Positions 50,906 through 60,515 of a DNA stretch of 64,000 nucleotides are shown piece by piece. The stretch is from Neoroseomonas alkaliterrae (GTDB taxonomy: Bacteria > Pseudomonadota > Alphaproteobacteria > Acetobacterales > Acetobacteraceae). Location of the stretch: positions 1 to 64,000 of the forward strand of contig NZ_JACIJE010000011.1 of the NCBI RefSeq assembly GCF_014199195.1. Reading direction: 5' to 3'. Position numbers and translations under genes: made by a program. The notes below the pieces were generated by a model, which worked only from the letters and a program-made list of their open reading frames with translations, ran no database searches and was not told the origin of the DNA. Positions within the stretch are counted from its first letter, which is position 1. Each line of letters begins with the position of its first letter.

Positions 50906-52921
50906 CTATGGCCCCGCGCCGATGGCTGAAGCCGGAACCAGCACCAGGGACGGGGCGCCCTGCTGCGGCGCATCGGCGGGCCGCACGCGCACCGCTGCCG
51001 AGACGGCGGCACCCTCGGCATCCAGGACCGTCACGCGGTAGAAGCCTGGCCCCGGCGGCGTCCAGGCGGCCTCGCGCCGCGCCGGCTCATGCGGGACCGG
51101 CGCGCCATCCACGAGGAAGGCGAGCGGCCGCCGCCCGCCCGCCGCGCGCAGCGTCACCGGCCCCGCGCCCTCGGCCAGCGCCGCGCCCTGCGGCGGAAAG
51201 AGCAGCCGCAGCCGGTCCACCGGCGCCTGCGCGCGGGGCGCCTCGGCCATCACGCGCATCCCCTCGCGCGGGGCCTCGGGCAGCAGGGCGAAGACGCGCG
51301 CGAGAACCGGCAGGGCGAGGTGCCGGCCCGTCGCCCCCGGCATCGCCGTGCCGTCCGGGCGCCCGATCCACACCCCCGCCACATGCCGCGCGTCGAAGCC
51401 GAGCGCCCAGGAATCCCGCCCGCCCCAGGAAGTGCCGGTCTTCCAGGCCACGCCGCCCGGCCCGCCACCGGGGAAGCGCTGCACCAGGATCGCCGCCACC
51501 GCATCGGCCGCCCGGCGTTCGAACAGCGGCTCCGGCGCCACCGCCCCGCCCGGGACGAGGCGCAGCGGCGCGGCGCGCCCGTGATCGGCGAGCGTGGCAT
51601 AGAGCCCCACCATCTCCCGCAGCGTCGTGCCCGCGCCGCCGAGCGCGAGCGGCAGCGAGGCATCCGCCCCGCGCGGCAGGCGCGGCGGCGCGCCGGCGCG
51701 CTTCAGCGCCGAGGCGAAGCGCAACACGCCCACCTGTTCGAGCAGCGCCACGGCGGGCAGGTTCAGCGACATCCTGAGCGCATCGGCCGCCGTCACGCGG
51801 CCGGCGAAATCGCGCGAGAAGTTCTCCGGCGCATAGGCGCCGAAATGCCGCGGCAGGTCCGCGATCAGCGTGCCCGGCGTGGCGATGCCGCGCTCGAAGG
51901 CCATCGCATAGAGGAAGGGCTTCAGCGCCGAACCGGGCGAGCGCACCGCGCGCGTCAGGTCGAGCGCCCCCGCCCGCGCTTCCGCGCCCCAATCCCCGCC
52001 GACCAGCGCGCGCACCTCCCGTGTTGCGACATCCGCCACCACGATCGCCACCGAGGCGCGCTCCGGCAGGGAGGGCAGCACCTCCGCGGCCAGCCGCTCC
52101 GCCGCGCGCTGCAGCGCGGCGTCGAGCGTGAGCGTCACCGTGCCGGCGGCGCCGCGCGCCACCTCCCGCGCGAGATGCGGCGCGAGGCGCGGCATGGGCT
52201 GGCGCCGCTCGGGCATCGGCGCGGCCAGCGCGACCGCGCGATCCGCCGCCGCGAGGCCCGGCGCGCCGCGCCGCGCCAGCACGCCGTCGCGCGCCGCGCG
52301 CGCCGCCTCCGGATGGCGGTCCGGCCGCAGCGCCGCCGGCCGCCGCGCGAGCGCGACCAGCAGCGCCGATTCCGCCGCATCGAGCCGCGCCGCCGGCCGC
52401 CCGAACCAGGCCAGCGCCCCGGCGCGCACGCCCTCGATGTTGCCGCCCTGCGGGGCGAGGGTCAGCCAGATGCCGAGGATCTCCTCCTTGCTGAACCGCG
52501 CCTCGAGCTGCAGCGCGCGGAGGATCTCGATCGCCTTGGAGCGCAGCGTGCGCGGCCGCGGCTCGAGCAGCCGCGCGGCCTGCATCGTCAGCGTCGAACC
52601 GCCCGAGACGACACGCCCCGCCCGCACCCACTGCACCGCCGCCCGCGCCAGCGCCACGGGGTCCACGCCCGGATGCCAGCGGAAGCGCCGATCCTCCGCC
52701 GCGACGAGCAGATCCACCAGTTCCGGGGGGACATCCGCAACCGCAGTCGCCAGCCGCCACACCCCGCCCGGCGCCGGCAGCACCGAGACCACCCGCCCCT
52801 CGCGATCACGAACCTCGACCCCCACGGCCCGAAGCCGCGACAGGTCAGGTGGTGCGATCCGGTCCAGCGCGACCACGGCGAGGACCAAGGCGGCCGCGGC
52901 GAGGAGGGCGTGACGGATCAC
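50906..52921 (-). CDS. pbpC: Penicillin-binding protein 1C
   Basis: PBP1C is a bifunctional peptidoglycan synthase, anchored by one N-terminal span. The product is 671 residues from a GTG. The transglycosylase domain has the catalytic Glu in VAAEDRRFRWHPGVD (about residues 56-70) and GGSTLTMQAARLL. The transpeptidase domain has SPGSALKPFLYAM (SxxK), SLNLPAVALL (SxN) and KTGTSWGG (KTG). A C-terminal beta domain of the PBP1C type follows (LFPPQGAAL to the end). An alternative ATG at 53047 would extend the product through a triple-hairpin repeat, so the GTG at 52921, directly before the membrane span, was preferred. The alpha-2-macroglobulin gene lies upstream on the same strand, the usual pairing. 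Confidence 0.93.
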   Translation of the reverse strand: MIRHALLAAAALVLAVVALDRIAPPDLSRLRAVGVEVRDREGRVVSVLPAPGGVWRLATAVADVPPELVDLLVAAEDRRFRWHPGVDPVALARAAVQWVRAGRVVSGGSTLTMQAARLLEPRPRTLRSKAIEILRALQLEARFSKEEILGIWLTLAPQGGNIEGVRAGALAWFGRPAARLDAAESALLVALARRPAALRPDRHPEAARAARDGVLARRGAPGLAAADRAVALAAPMPERRQPMPRLAPHLAREVARGAAGTVTLTLDAALQRAAERLAAEVLPSLPERASVAIVVADVATREVRALVGGDWGAEARAGALDLTRAVRSPGSALKPFLYAMAFERGIATPGTLIADLPRHFGAYAPENFSRDFAGRVTAADALRMSLNLPAVALLEQVGVLRFASALKRAGAPPRLPRGADASLPLALGGAGTTLREMVGLYATLADHGRAAPLRLVPGGAVAPEPLFERRAADAVAAILVQRFPGGGPGGVAWKTGTSWGGRDSWALGFDARHVAGVWIGRPDGTAMPGATGRHLALPVLARVFALLPEAPREGMRVMAEAPRAQAPVDRLRLLFPPQGAALAEGAGPVTLRAAGGRRPLAFLVDGAPVPHEPARREAAWTPPGPGFYRVTVLDAEGAAVSAAVRVRPADAPQQGAPSLVLVPASAIGAGP

Positions 52922-52933
52922 GGCGGGGCGTGC

Positions 52934-53036
52934 GGGGAGGGCGCTGCCCTCCCCGGGCCCCTCCCGCCAGAGGCCGAAAGGCCTCTGGACACCGGAACCT
53001 GATCGGGCATTTCGGGGAGGGGGCAAGGCCCCCTCC
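52934..53036. repeat. Triple-hairpin GC-run repeat element (copy B)
   Basis: Three perfect 9-bp stems lie in 103 bases between the alpha-2-macroglobulin and pbpC genes. GGGGAGGGC/GCCCTCCCC has loop GCT (52934-52954). CCAGAGGCC/GGCCTCTGG has a GAAA tetraloop (52967-52988). GGAGGGGGC/GCCCCCTCC has loop AAG (53016-53036). The order of an outer G-run hairpin, a central stem and an outer G-run hairpin is the same as in the element at 31793-31916, though the central stem differs. It may act in RNA as an attenuator or stabiliser between the two genes. Confidence 0.65.
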
Positions 53037-53067
53037 GCCACCGTCATCCGCGACCGCAGCGCCCGCC

Positions 53068-56000
53068 TCACGGCAGCACCGTGATCCTTGCCGTGTTCTG
53101 CCGGGCGAAGATGCCTGGCCGGTACATGTCCTGCGCTTCGGCGCCCGGCAGTTCGAAGCTGCCCGGCGTGACCGCGCGGATGCGGACGGCGAGGCGGGCG
53201 AAGGGCCGCTGGGGCGTGAGCGTGACGGCCGCGGCGTAGCGGTCGTCGAGGGCGGGCTGGTTGTCCGGCTCGGTCAGCGTGCCGAGCCAGGGCATGCCGG
53301 GCACCTCGCCCGCGGGCAGGCGGGAGGCGATCTCCCAGCCCGCCGGAAGGCCGTGGAACAGCATCGCCTCGTGCCGTTCGTTGGTCTCGCTGCGCAGTTC
53401 GAGCAGCAGGATGAAGCTGTCGTTCTGGCGCAGGGTGTCGAGGTTCAGCGCCTCGCCCGCCGTGGTGAAGAAGCGGCGGGTGACGCGGAAGCCCTCGCGC
53501 CCGGCGGGCAGGGCCTGGCGCGGGATGCCGGTGATCGAGACCGACTGCCAGACCGGCGCCGTGCCGAGGTTGCGCGCCGTGCCCGGCCCGCCGAGCGGGA
53601 CCGAGACGACCGGCCGCGCCGGCAGCGCGGAGCCGTTCACCGCGATGGCGGCGTTGCGCGCGCCCTGGCCGAGCACCTGCGCGGCGAGCACCGCCCAGCC
53701 CTGCTCCTGCGTGCTGCTGCGCAGCGGCGTGAACTCCGCCCCGGGCAGGACGTTCATCGCCTGGTTCAGCCGGTCCTGGGCGAGCCCGGATTCGCGCAGC
53801 AGCAGCGCGGTGACGAGGGCGTCGCGCGTCGCGCTGCCGTAGTCGAACAGCCAGAAGCGCCGGCCGGTCATGCCGAGGGCGGAGGCGAAGGCCCGCTCGG
53901 CGCGGGCGGTGTCGCCCCCGCGCGCGAAGGTGGCGGCGAGCTGCGCGCGCGCGATCTGCGTGGGCAGCTGGCCCAGGCTCTCGAACAGCCGGCGTGCGGC
54001 GCCGAGGCGCGGCTGGCCGGCCAGCGCCAGGGCGTGCAGCCGGTAGGCCTGGGCGGCGAGGTCCTGCGGGCTGTCGCCGCCGGCGTCCTCGATCGCCTCG
54101 TCGAGGAAGCGCAGCGCCTCGCGCAGCGCGCCCTCGGGCACCGTCGCCCCGACATTGCGCGCGCGCACCAGCGCCTCCACCGCGAAGGGCGTGAGCCAGG
54201 GCTGGCTCTCCCCGCTCGCGCTCCACATGGCGAAGGAGCCGTCGAAGCGCTGGCGGTCGAGGATGGCATCCACCGCGCGCTGCAGCCGGCTCGCGCGCTC
54301 GGCATCGCCCTCCTCCCCGATGCCGGCCGAGAGCGCGATGGCGCGCGCGGCGGATTGCTCGAGGCAGTAGAGCGGGAACTCCTCCACCGCGCGCAGCATG
54401 CCCGCGACGTCGTAGCGCACCGCCGCGCCGAAGGAGGCGGAGGCGCGCCACGAGCCCGCGACGAAGCGCTCGGCCGGCGGGACGAGCGGCAGCTCCGCCC
54501 CCGGGCGCAGCTCCGCCCCCGCCACCTCGGTCACGCGCGGGCGGGAGGAGCGGATGGTGATGCGGCTCTCGCGCTCGACGCGGAAACCGCCCGGCCCGGT
54601 GACGGCGAGGCGCAGCACGCCCTCCCCGCCGTCGGTCGCGCGCAGCGTGACGGAAGGCTGGGCGCGGGCGCCGGTGGCGAGCGTGGCCGCGAGCCGCGCC
54701 GGGCCGGCGAGCGCCAGCCCGCCGCTCGCCGTCAGTTCCGCCGCGATCTCGCCCTGCGGCAGTTCAATGTTGTGCAGCAGGACGGAGATGCGCGCCTCGT
54801 CGCCGGGGGCGAGGAAGCGCGGCAGCAGGGCCTCGGCCACCACCTGGTCGCGCACCGTGAGCGCGCCCGCCGCCTGGCCGATGCGCGTGCCTTCCCAGGC
54901 CACCGCCATCAGGCGCAGCTCGCCGGCGAAGTCGGGGATGTCGAGCGGCACCATCGCCACCCCGTCCGGCCCCGCGCGCACCACGCCCGAGAAGAGCGAG
55001 ACGAGACGCTGCGGCGGCTGCAGGGAATCCGCCGCCGAATCCTCGTCGCCGCCCTGCCGGAGCAGCGCGAGCTCGCCCTCGGCCGGGGCGATGAGGCGGC
55101 CGTAGTCGTCGCGGATGTCCACGCCGAGCCGGCGGCGGCCGAGGAAATGCCCGACCGGATCGGGGTTCGCGAAGCTCGTCAGGCGCAGGATGCCCTCATC
55201 CACCGCGGCGAGCGTGAGCAGCACCGGCCCGCCGGCATTGCTCACCCGCACCGGCACCTCGATGCGCTGGCGCGGGCGCACGAGCGGCGGCGCGGCGATC
55301 TCGACGCCGAGGGTGCGCGGGGCGGGGTCGAGGCCGAGCCAGGCGAGGCCGAGACCGCGCCCGGGCTGGCCCTGCCGCGCCTCGCCGGGGCGGAAGACCG
55401 TGACGGCGACATAGGCGCCGGGCCCCCAGGCGGCGTCCACCGGCACCTCCACCTCCGTGCCGGCCTCGCTCACCGCGACCTCGCGCAGCGAGACCAGCCG
55501 GTCGGTCAGCACGGCGATGGAGGCGCGGCCGGCGAAGGGGGGCGTGATGCGGATCCGCGCCGTCTCGCCCGGCGCATAGGCCCGGCGGTCGGCCGCGACA
55601 TCCACGCGGTCGGGGATCTCGGCCGCCTCCACCCCGGCCCAGCCGGAGCGGAAGCGGATGGAGGTGATGCCGAGGCCGTTCGCGTCCGTCACCTCCAGCC
55701 GGTAGCGCCCGAAGCCGAGGCTGCGCGCGAAGCGGGCGGGCTGGCCGGCGCTGACGCGGATCTCCTGCGCGTCCACCGGCTCGTCGCGCCAGACCGTCTC
55801 CCAGCGCGCGATCGAGCCGCGCACGACGATGCGCCAGTTCGGCCTCTCGCGCACCAGGCGCAGGCGCAGCGTGGCGGGCACGGCGGCACCCTCGGGCGAG
55901 ACGGCGGCGATGTCGAAGGCGGCCTCGGCCCCGGCGTCGATCGCGTCGTTGGCGAAGGCGGGGCGGACGGCGACGAGCGTGCCGCGCGCGCGCACCGGCA

Positions 56001-58170
56001 CGGTGAAGCGTGTGCGCGTCTCGCGCCCGCCCGGTTCGCTGACCGAGACGGTGACCTCGCCCTTGACGGGGCGCGTGGTGTCCGGCGCCTGGGGCAGGGC
56101 GAGGGTCAGCGTGGTGCGGCCCTGGTCGTCTGTCTCGGGCACCTCGAAGGTGAGCAGGTCCGGGGCGAACTGCTCCTGCGCGAGGCCGAAGCGCCAGCCG
56201 CGCCAGGCCTCGAAGGGCTCGGGGTCGGTCAGCAGGCGCATCTCGGCCTGGCCGGAGAGGCCCGCGCCCGGCGCGCCATAGAGGAAGCGCGCGGTGACGG
56301 GCACGCGCAGCCCCTGCGGCCCCGGCACCAGCGGACCGGGCACCGGGCCGGCCTCGACGGCGAGGCGCTCGGGCAGGAAGGCCTCGACGCGGAAACTGGC
56401 GCGGCCGATGGGCGGCGCGCCGGGGTCGGCCAGCGCCTCGATGGTCCATTGCCCGAAGGGCGCCCCGGCCGAGAGGCGCAGCGGCCAGTAGAGCGCGCCG
56501 CCCTCCTGGCGCGGCGGGACGATCTCCTGCGCCACCTGGCCGTTCGGGCGGCGCAGGCGCAGCCGCACCGGCAGGTCGAGCGGGCGGCCCGCCGCGTCGC
56601 GGATCAGCGCGGCGGCGTTCACCGTCTCGCCGGGGCGGTAGATGCCGCGGTCGAGCCAGAGGAAGGCGTCCACCGGCCCGGGATGCGGGCGGCCGGTGGC
56701 GCCACGGTCGGAGAGGTCGAAGGAGGCGGCCTCGAGCGAGAGCGCGGCGAGGTCGTCCGCCGTCTCGGCATGGATGGCGACCGGCGCGACGGGGCCGGTG
56801 CCGCGCAGCAGCGCGGCGGGGAAGCGCGCGAGGCCGTCGGCGTCGGTGCGGGCCTCGGCCAGGATGTCGTTGTTGCGCGCCATCAGCATCACGCGCAGCC
56901 CGGCGGTGGCCGCGGCCGATTGCAGGCTGCGCGCCTGCACCGCGAGCCCGTCCGCCCCGCGCCAGGCGGTCAGCCCGATGTCGGAGACGAAGAAGGGCAG
57001 CGCCGAGATCGCTCCGCCGCGGCGCGCATCGGCGTTGCGCAGCACGAGCAGATAGGCGCCGGGCCCGGCGCTGCGCAGCACGTCCGGCAGCGGCAGGATG
57101 GAGCGGTGGGTCCGGTTGGGCTCGGCGCGCTGCACCTCGGCCCGGCCCTCCCACAGGATGCGGCCCATCTCCTCGCTGATCGTCTCGGCCGACCAGGATT
57201 CCAGCGCCTCGCCGGGCGTCCAGTCGCGGCGCAGGGGCACGAGGTTGCGCTCGGCGACGCGCACGAGGCGCATCGTCATCGCCTCGACATTGACGGTGGC
57301 GACGCCGATCCGCGCCTCCTGCCCGCGCGGCAGGATGAAGGCGCGGGTGTCGAAGGCGATGCGCGCCTCCCGGTTCGGCATGGCGATGGCGACCGGCGTG
57401 TCCTGGCGGAGGTTCTGGCGGTCCTCGCCGGGCAGGCCGGCGCGCAGGATCAGCCGCGTGGTCGCCCCCCAGGGCAGGCCGGCGACGCAGAGCAGGTCCC
57501 CCTCCCGCTCGACGGCCAGGGAAGGGATGGGCGGGTCGGCGCGGATCCAGTCCCCCGGCACCCAGTCGGTGCGGCGGGCGGGGGCGTTGGTGAAGGAAAT
57601 GCAGGCGCGCGCGGGCTCGGCCTCGGGCTCGGTGGCGACGCGGCGGACCAGCATCCCCGCGGCGCGGCGCGCGGCTTCCAGGCGCTGGCGGTCCTGCGGG
57701 CTGTCGCGGCGTTCGAGGACGGCCTCCAGCGCCTCGATCTGCTGCACCGGGCGGTCGAGGCGGCGCAGCGCCTCGGCGATGACGAGCAGCGCCGGGATCT
57801 CGGGCTCCCCATAGGGGGCGAGCTGGAAGGCGCGCCAGGCGGCGCGCAGGGCGCGCTGGTTGTCCGGCGGCTGGCGGTTCAGCTGCGCCTGCGCGAGCGC
57901 GAGCCAGTGCTCGCCGCTCGCCTGCCCCATGCCGATGCGCTCCTCGAGCGCCGCGGCGGCGGCGGCGAAGTCGCGCCGCGCCTCGGCCTCGCGCGCCCGC
58001 TGCTCGGCCGCGGCGCGCTGGGCCGGGCTGCCGCCGGCGGGGAAACGGCGCGTCATCTCCTGCAGATACGCCGTGGCATCCCGCCCGAGGCCGGGGAGGT
58101 CGAAGCCCTGCGCCGCGGCGAGGCCGGGCAGAAGGAGGCCGAGGACCAGCAGCAGGCGGATCAGGCGCAT
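53068..58170 (-). CDS. Bacterial alpha-2-macroglobulin (protease-trapping protein, YfhM-like)
   Basis: A 1700-residue periplasmic protein. It has a type I signal peptide (cut near GLAAAQ). An N-terminal extra domain is followed by MG1-type beta domains, with NAAALIRDAAGRPLDLPVRL and GIYRPGETVN in the bait-region half. The thioester motif YCLEQ (about residue 1280) lies in the TED helical domain, and the C-terminus has the receptor-like beta domain. The Cys and Gln of CLEQ should form the internal thioester that traps attacking proteases. No lipobox is present, unlike E. coli YfhM, which is a lipoprotein. Pairing with pbpC, as here, is typical and links protease defence to cell-wall repair. 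Confidence 0.94.
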   Translation of the reverse strand: MRLIRLLLVLGLLLPGLAAAQGFDLPGLGRDATAYLQEMTRRFPAGGSPAQRAAAEQRAREAEARRDFAAAAAALEERIGMGQASGEHWLALAQAQLNRQPPDNQRALRAAWRAFQLAPYGEPEIPALLVIAEALRRLDRPVQQIEALEAVLERRDSPQDRQRLEAARRAAGMLVRRVATEPEAEPARACISFTNAPARRTDWVPGDWIRADPPIPSLAVEREGDLLCVAGLPWGATTRLILRAGLPGEDRQNLRQDTPVAIAMPNREARIAFDTRAFILPRGQEARIGVATVNVEAMTMRLVRVAERNLVPLRRDWTPGEALESWSAETISEEMGRILWEGRAEVQRAEPNRTHRSILPLPDVLRSAGPGAYLLVLRNADARRGGAISALPFFVSDIGLTAWRGADGLAVQARSLQSAAATAGLRVMLMARNNDILAEARTDADGLARFPAALLRGTGPVAPVAIHAETADDLAALSLEAASFDLSDRGATGRPHPGPVDAFLWLDRGIYRPGETVNAAALIRDAAGRPLDLPVRLRLRRPNGQVAQEIVPPRQEGGALYWPLRLSAGAPFGQWTIEALADPGAPPIGRASFRVEAFLPERLAVEAGPVPGPLVPGPQGLRVPVTARFLYGAPGAGLSGQAEMRLLTDPEPFEAWRGWRFGLAQEQFAPDLLTFEVPETDDQGRTTLTLALPQAPDTTRPVKGEVTVSVSEPGGRETRTRFTVPVRARGTLVAVRPAFANDAIDAGAEAAFDIAAVSPEGAAVPATLRLRLVRERPNWRIVVRGSIARWETVWRDEPVDAQEIRVSAGQPARFARSLGFGRYRLEVTDANGLGITSIRFRSGWAGVEAAEIPDRVDVAADRRAYAPGETARIRITPPFAGRASIAVLTDRLVSLREVAVSEAGTEVEVPVDAAWGPGAYVAVTVFRPGEARQGQPGRGLGLAWLGLDPAPRTLGVEIAAPPLVRPRQRIEVPVRVSNAGGPVLLTLAAVDEGILRLTSFANPDPVGHFLGRRRLGVDIRDDYGRLIAPAEGELALLRQGGDEDSAADSLQPPQRLVSLFSGVVRAGPDGVAMVPLDIPDFAGELRLMAVAWEGTRIGQAAGALTVRDQVVAEALLPRFLAPGDEARISVLLHNIELPQGEIAAELTASGGLALAGPARLAATLATGARAQPSVTLRATDGGEGVLRLAVTGPGGFRVERESRITIRSSRPRVTEVAGAELRPGAELPLVPPAERFVAGSWRASASFGAAVRYDVAGMLRAVEEFPLYCLEQSAARAIALSAGIGEEGDAERASRLQRAVDAILDRQRFDGSFAMWSASGESQPWLTPFAVEALVRARNVGATVPEGALREALRFLDEAIEDAGGDSPQDLAAQAYRLHALALAGQPRLGAARRLFESLGQLPTQIARAQLAATFARGGDTARAERAFASALGMTGRRFWLFDYGSATRDALVTALLLRESGLAQDRLNQAMNVLPGAEFTPLRSSTQEQGWAVLAAQVLGQGARNAAIAVNGSALPARPVVSVPLGGPGTARNLGTAPVWQSVSITGIPRQALPAGREGFRVTRRFFTTAGEALNLDTLRQNDSFILLLELRSETNERHEAMLFHGLPAGWEIASRLPAGEVPGMPWLGTLTEPDNQPALDDRYAAAVTLTPQRPFARLAVRIRAVTPGSFELPGAEAQDMYRPGIFARQNTARITVLP

Positions 58171-58340
58171 GGGGGCGTTTCCGGATGGCGGCGTGCGCGG
58201 GCAGCATGGCACGCCGCGGCCCCGCGCGCACGGGACGAGGCGATGACGATCCCGCGCCCCCGAAGCATTTCACCCCGCCCGCCCTTTGCGCGTAGTCTCG
58301 AAGCCAGCCCGCGCCACAGACGGGCCTCGGGAGGACGGAC

Positions 58341-59315
58341 ATGACGAGAGCAACCCGGCTGCGCCGCCGCAGCCTGCTGGGCGCATCCGCCGCGCTGATG
58401 GCGCCCGCCCTGGCGAATGGCCAGGGCGCCTGGCCGAACCGGCCGGTGACGATGCTGGTTCCCTACCCGCCCGGCGGCACGACGGATCTCTCCATCCGCC
58501 CGATCGCCGAGCCGCTCGGGCGCGCGCTCGGGCAGACCGTCGTGATCGAGAACCGCGCCGGCGCGGGCGGGACTATCGGCGCGCAGGCGGTGGCCCAGGC
58601 GCGGGACGGGCACACCTTCCTGGTCTTCCCCGTGGCGGTGATGACCATCGCCCAGCACGTGATGCGCCTCGCCTTCGACCCGGCGACGGCGCTGGTGCCG
58701 GTGGCGATGACCTCGATCGCCTACAACGTGATCGCGGCGCATCCGGATGTGCCGTTCCGCGATGTCGCGGGGCTGATCGCCCATGCCAAGGCCCATCCCG
58801 GCCAGTTGCGCTTCGGCTCGGCCGGACCGGGCACGATCACGCAGCTCTCGGGCGAGCTGTTCGCCGAGGCGGTCGGCATCCGGCTCGAACACGTGCCCTA
58901 TCGCGGCTCGGCGCCCTCGCTGACCGACCTGCTCGGCGGGCGCGTGCAGCTTCTGTTCGATCCGGTGGCGCTGCCCGCGATCAAGGAGGGACGGCTGCGC
59001 GCGCTGGCGACGCTCGCCGAGCGCCGCAACCCGGACCTGCCGGACCTGCCGACCATCGGCGAGCTCGGCCACCCCAACGCGCTCGCCGTGCCCTGGTACG
59101 GCATCGCCGCGCCGGCCGGCACGCCGCGCGAGGTGATCGAGCGCCTCGCCCGCGCCACCGGCGAGGCGCTGGCCACGCCCGAGGCCACGCGCGGCATGGC
59201 GCCGATGGGCATGGCGCCCTTCTTCGAGCAAGGCGAGGCCTTCGCCGCGCGCGTCGCCCGCGAACGCGAGACCTACGGCGCGCTGGTGCGCCGGCTGGGC
59301 GTGACGCCCTCCTGA
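58341..59315 (+). CDS. Bug/TTT-type solute-binding receptor
   Basis: A 324-residue periplasmic carboxylate receptor of the Bug family. A Tat-like signal peptide (RRRSLLGASAALMAPALA) is followed by RPVTMLVPYPPGGTTDLSIRPIA and VVIENRAGAGGTIGAQAVAQ (about residues 34-88), the ligand-binding loops of the family. VPYRGSAPSLTDLLGGRVQLLFD is also typical. The ribosome site GGGAGGAC precedes the ATG. It is divergent from the alpha-2-macroglobulin gene and convergent with a CoA-transferase gene, 19 bases away. No transporter membrane subunits are present. Confidence 0.92.
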   Translation: MTRATRLRRRSLLGASAALMAPALANGQGAWPNRPVTMLVPYPPGGTTDLSIRPIAEPLGRALGQTVVIENRAGAGGTIGAQAVAQARDGHTFLVFPVAVMTIAQHVMRLAFDPATALVPVAMTSIAYNVIAAHPDVPFRDVAGLIAHAKAHPGQLRFGSAGPGTITQLSGELFAEAVGIRLEHVPYRGSAPSLTDLLGGRVQLLFDPVALPAIKEGRLRALATLAERRNPDLPDLPTIGELGHPNALAVPWYGIAAPAGTPREVIERLARATGEALATPEATRGMAPMGMAPFFEQGEAFAARVARERETYGALVRRLGVTPS

Positions 59316-59334
59316 GGGCGGGGCGCGGCGCGCC

Positions 59335-60450
59335 TCACGCGCCGAGTTCGGCGAGCACCTCCGCCGTGTGCTGGCCAAGCGCGGGCGCCTCGGCGCGCCA
59401 GTGGCCGAGGCCGGGCAGCGCGGGCAGCGGCACCTCGCCCAGTTGCGGCTGGGCGATGCGGGCTGCCGCGCCGCTGGCGAGGACATGCTCGTTCGCCAGC
59501 CAGTCGAGCGGCGTGTTCACGCGGTCGGCAAGCAGCCGCGCCCCCTGCAGGCGGGCGATCCATTCGCCCGAAGGGCGCGTCGCGAAGGCGGCGCGGATGA
59601 TGGCGTAGAGCGCCTCGCGGTTCGTCCAGCGCGCCTTGAAGTCGGCGAAGCGCGGATCGGCCTTCGCCTCGGGTATGCCGAGCACGTCGCAGATGGCGAG
59701 CCATTCGGCCTCGCGCACCAGCGTCACCATCACCCAGGCGCCGTCCGCGGCCCGGTAGGCGCCGGCCGGCACGTTGGGCGCGGCCGCCACGCCGCCCTGG
59801 AAGCCCCATTCCGCGATCTGGTGCGTGAGCAGGTTGGACGTCGCGGCCATCAGCGACATGTCGATGACGCGGCGTCGCGGCGCGGCATCCTGCGCGCGCG
59901 CGGCGAGCGCCACCTGCACCGCCGAGAAGGCGTAGATGCCGGTGGCCATGTCCGAGATGAAGGCGCCGACCTTGTGCGGCACGCCGTCCGCGCCCTCGTT
60001 CAGCGCGACCATGCCGGAGAAGGCCTGGGCGACGGAATCGGTGCAGGGGCGCTCGGCATAGGGGCCGGTCTGGCCGAAGCCCGAGATCGAGAGGCAGACC
60101 GCGTCGGCCTTGGCGTTCTCGGGCCCGAGGCCGATGCGCGCGGCGACGCCGGGGCGGAAGGCCTCGATCAGCACGTCGGCGCTCGCGGCGAGCTTCGCGG
60201 CGGCGCGCCTGCCTTCTTCCGACTTCAGGTCGAGCACGACGCTGCGCTTGCCGCGGTTGAAGCAGACCGTCATCACCGAGACGCCGTCCTTCGCGGTGCC
60301 GAGGCCGCGTGACCAGTCGCCCTCCGCCGGTTCGAGCTTGATGACATCGGCGCCGCAGGCGGCGAGCATCATCCCGCAATAGGGCCCCGCGATGCCCTGG
60401 CCCGCATCGAGCACCCTGATGCCCCGGTAGGGGCGCATCGCCTCGTCCAT
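59335..60450 (-). CDS. Type III (CaiB/BaiF-family) CoA-transferase
   Basis: A 371-residue family III CoA-transferase. It begins YRGIRVLDAGQGIAGPYCGMMLAACGADVIKLE (read in parts). NRGKRSVVLDLKSEEG follows, and the likely catalytic Asp is in AFISDMATGIYAFSA (about residue 165). The ATG at 60450 has a good ribosome site (GGAGGG, 6 bases before); a GTG one codon earlier is too close. It is divergent from a Bug receptor gene and convergent with another, a pattern common in organisms that take up and activate organic acids. The substrate is unknown. Confidence 0.92.
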   Translation of the reverse strand: MDEAMRPYRGIRVLDAGQGIAGPYCGMMLAACGADVIKLEPAEGDWSRGLGTAKDGVSVMTVCFNRGKRSVVLDLKSEEGRRAAAKLAASADVLIEAFRPGVAARIGLGPENAKADAVCLSISGFGQTGPYAERPCTDSVAQAFSGMVALNEGADGVPHKVGAFISDMATGIYAFSAVQVALAARAQDAAPRRRVIDMSLMAATSNLLTHQIAEWGFQGGVAAAPNVPAGAYRAADGAWVMVTLVREAEWLAICDVLGIPEAKADPRFADFKARWTNREALYAIIRAAFATRPSGEWIARLQGARLLADRVNTPLDWLANEHVLASGAAARIAQPQLGEVPLPALPGLGHWRAEAPALGQHTAEVLAELGA

Positions 60451-60515
60451 CACGTTCCCTCCTGCGCGTTCCGCGCCTATCCTGACGCGAAGGCCGAGGA
60501 AGGGAAGGGGACGCC

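Noticed and set aside
52849-58344. A continuous open frame of more than 1800 codons on the plus strand opposite the alpha-2-macroglobulin gene
   Set aside because: It is a shadow of the real minus-strand gene caused by GC-rich third positions. Its product is Arg/Gly/His-rich with no family features.
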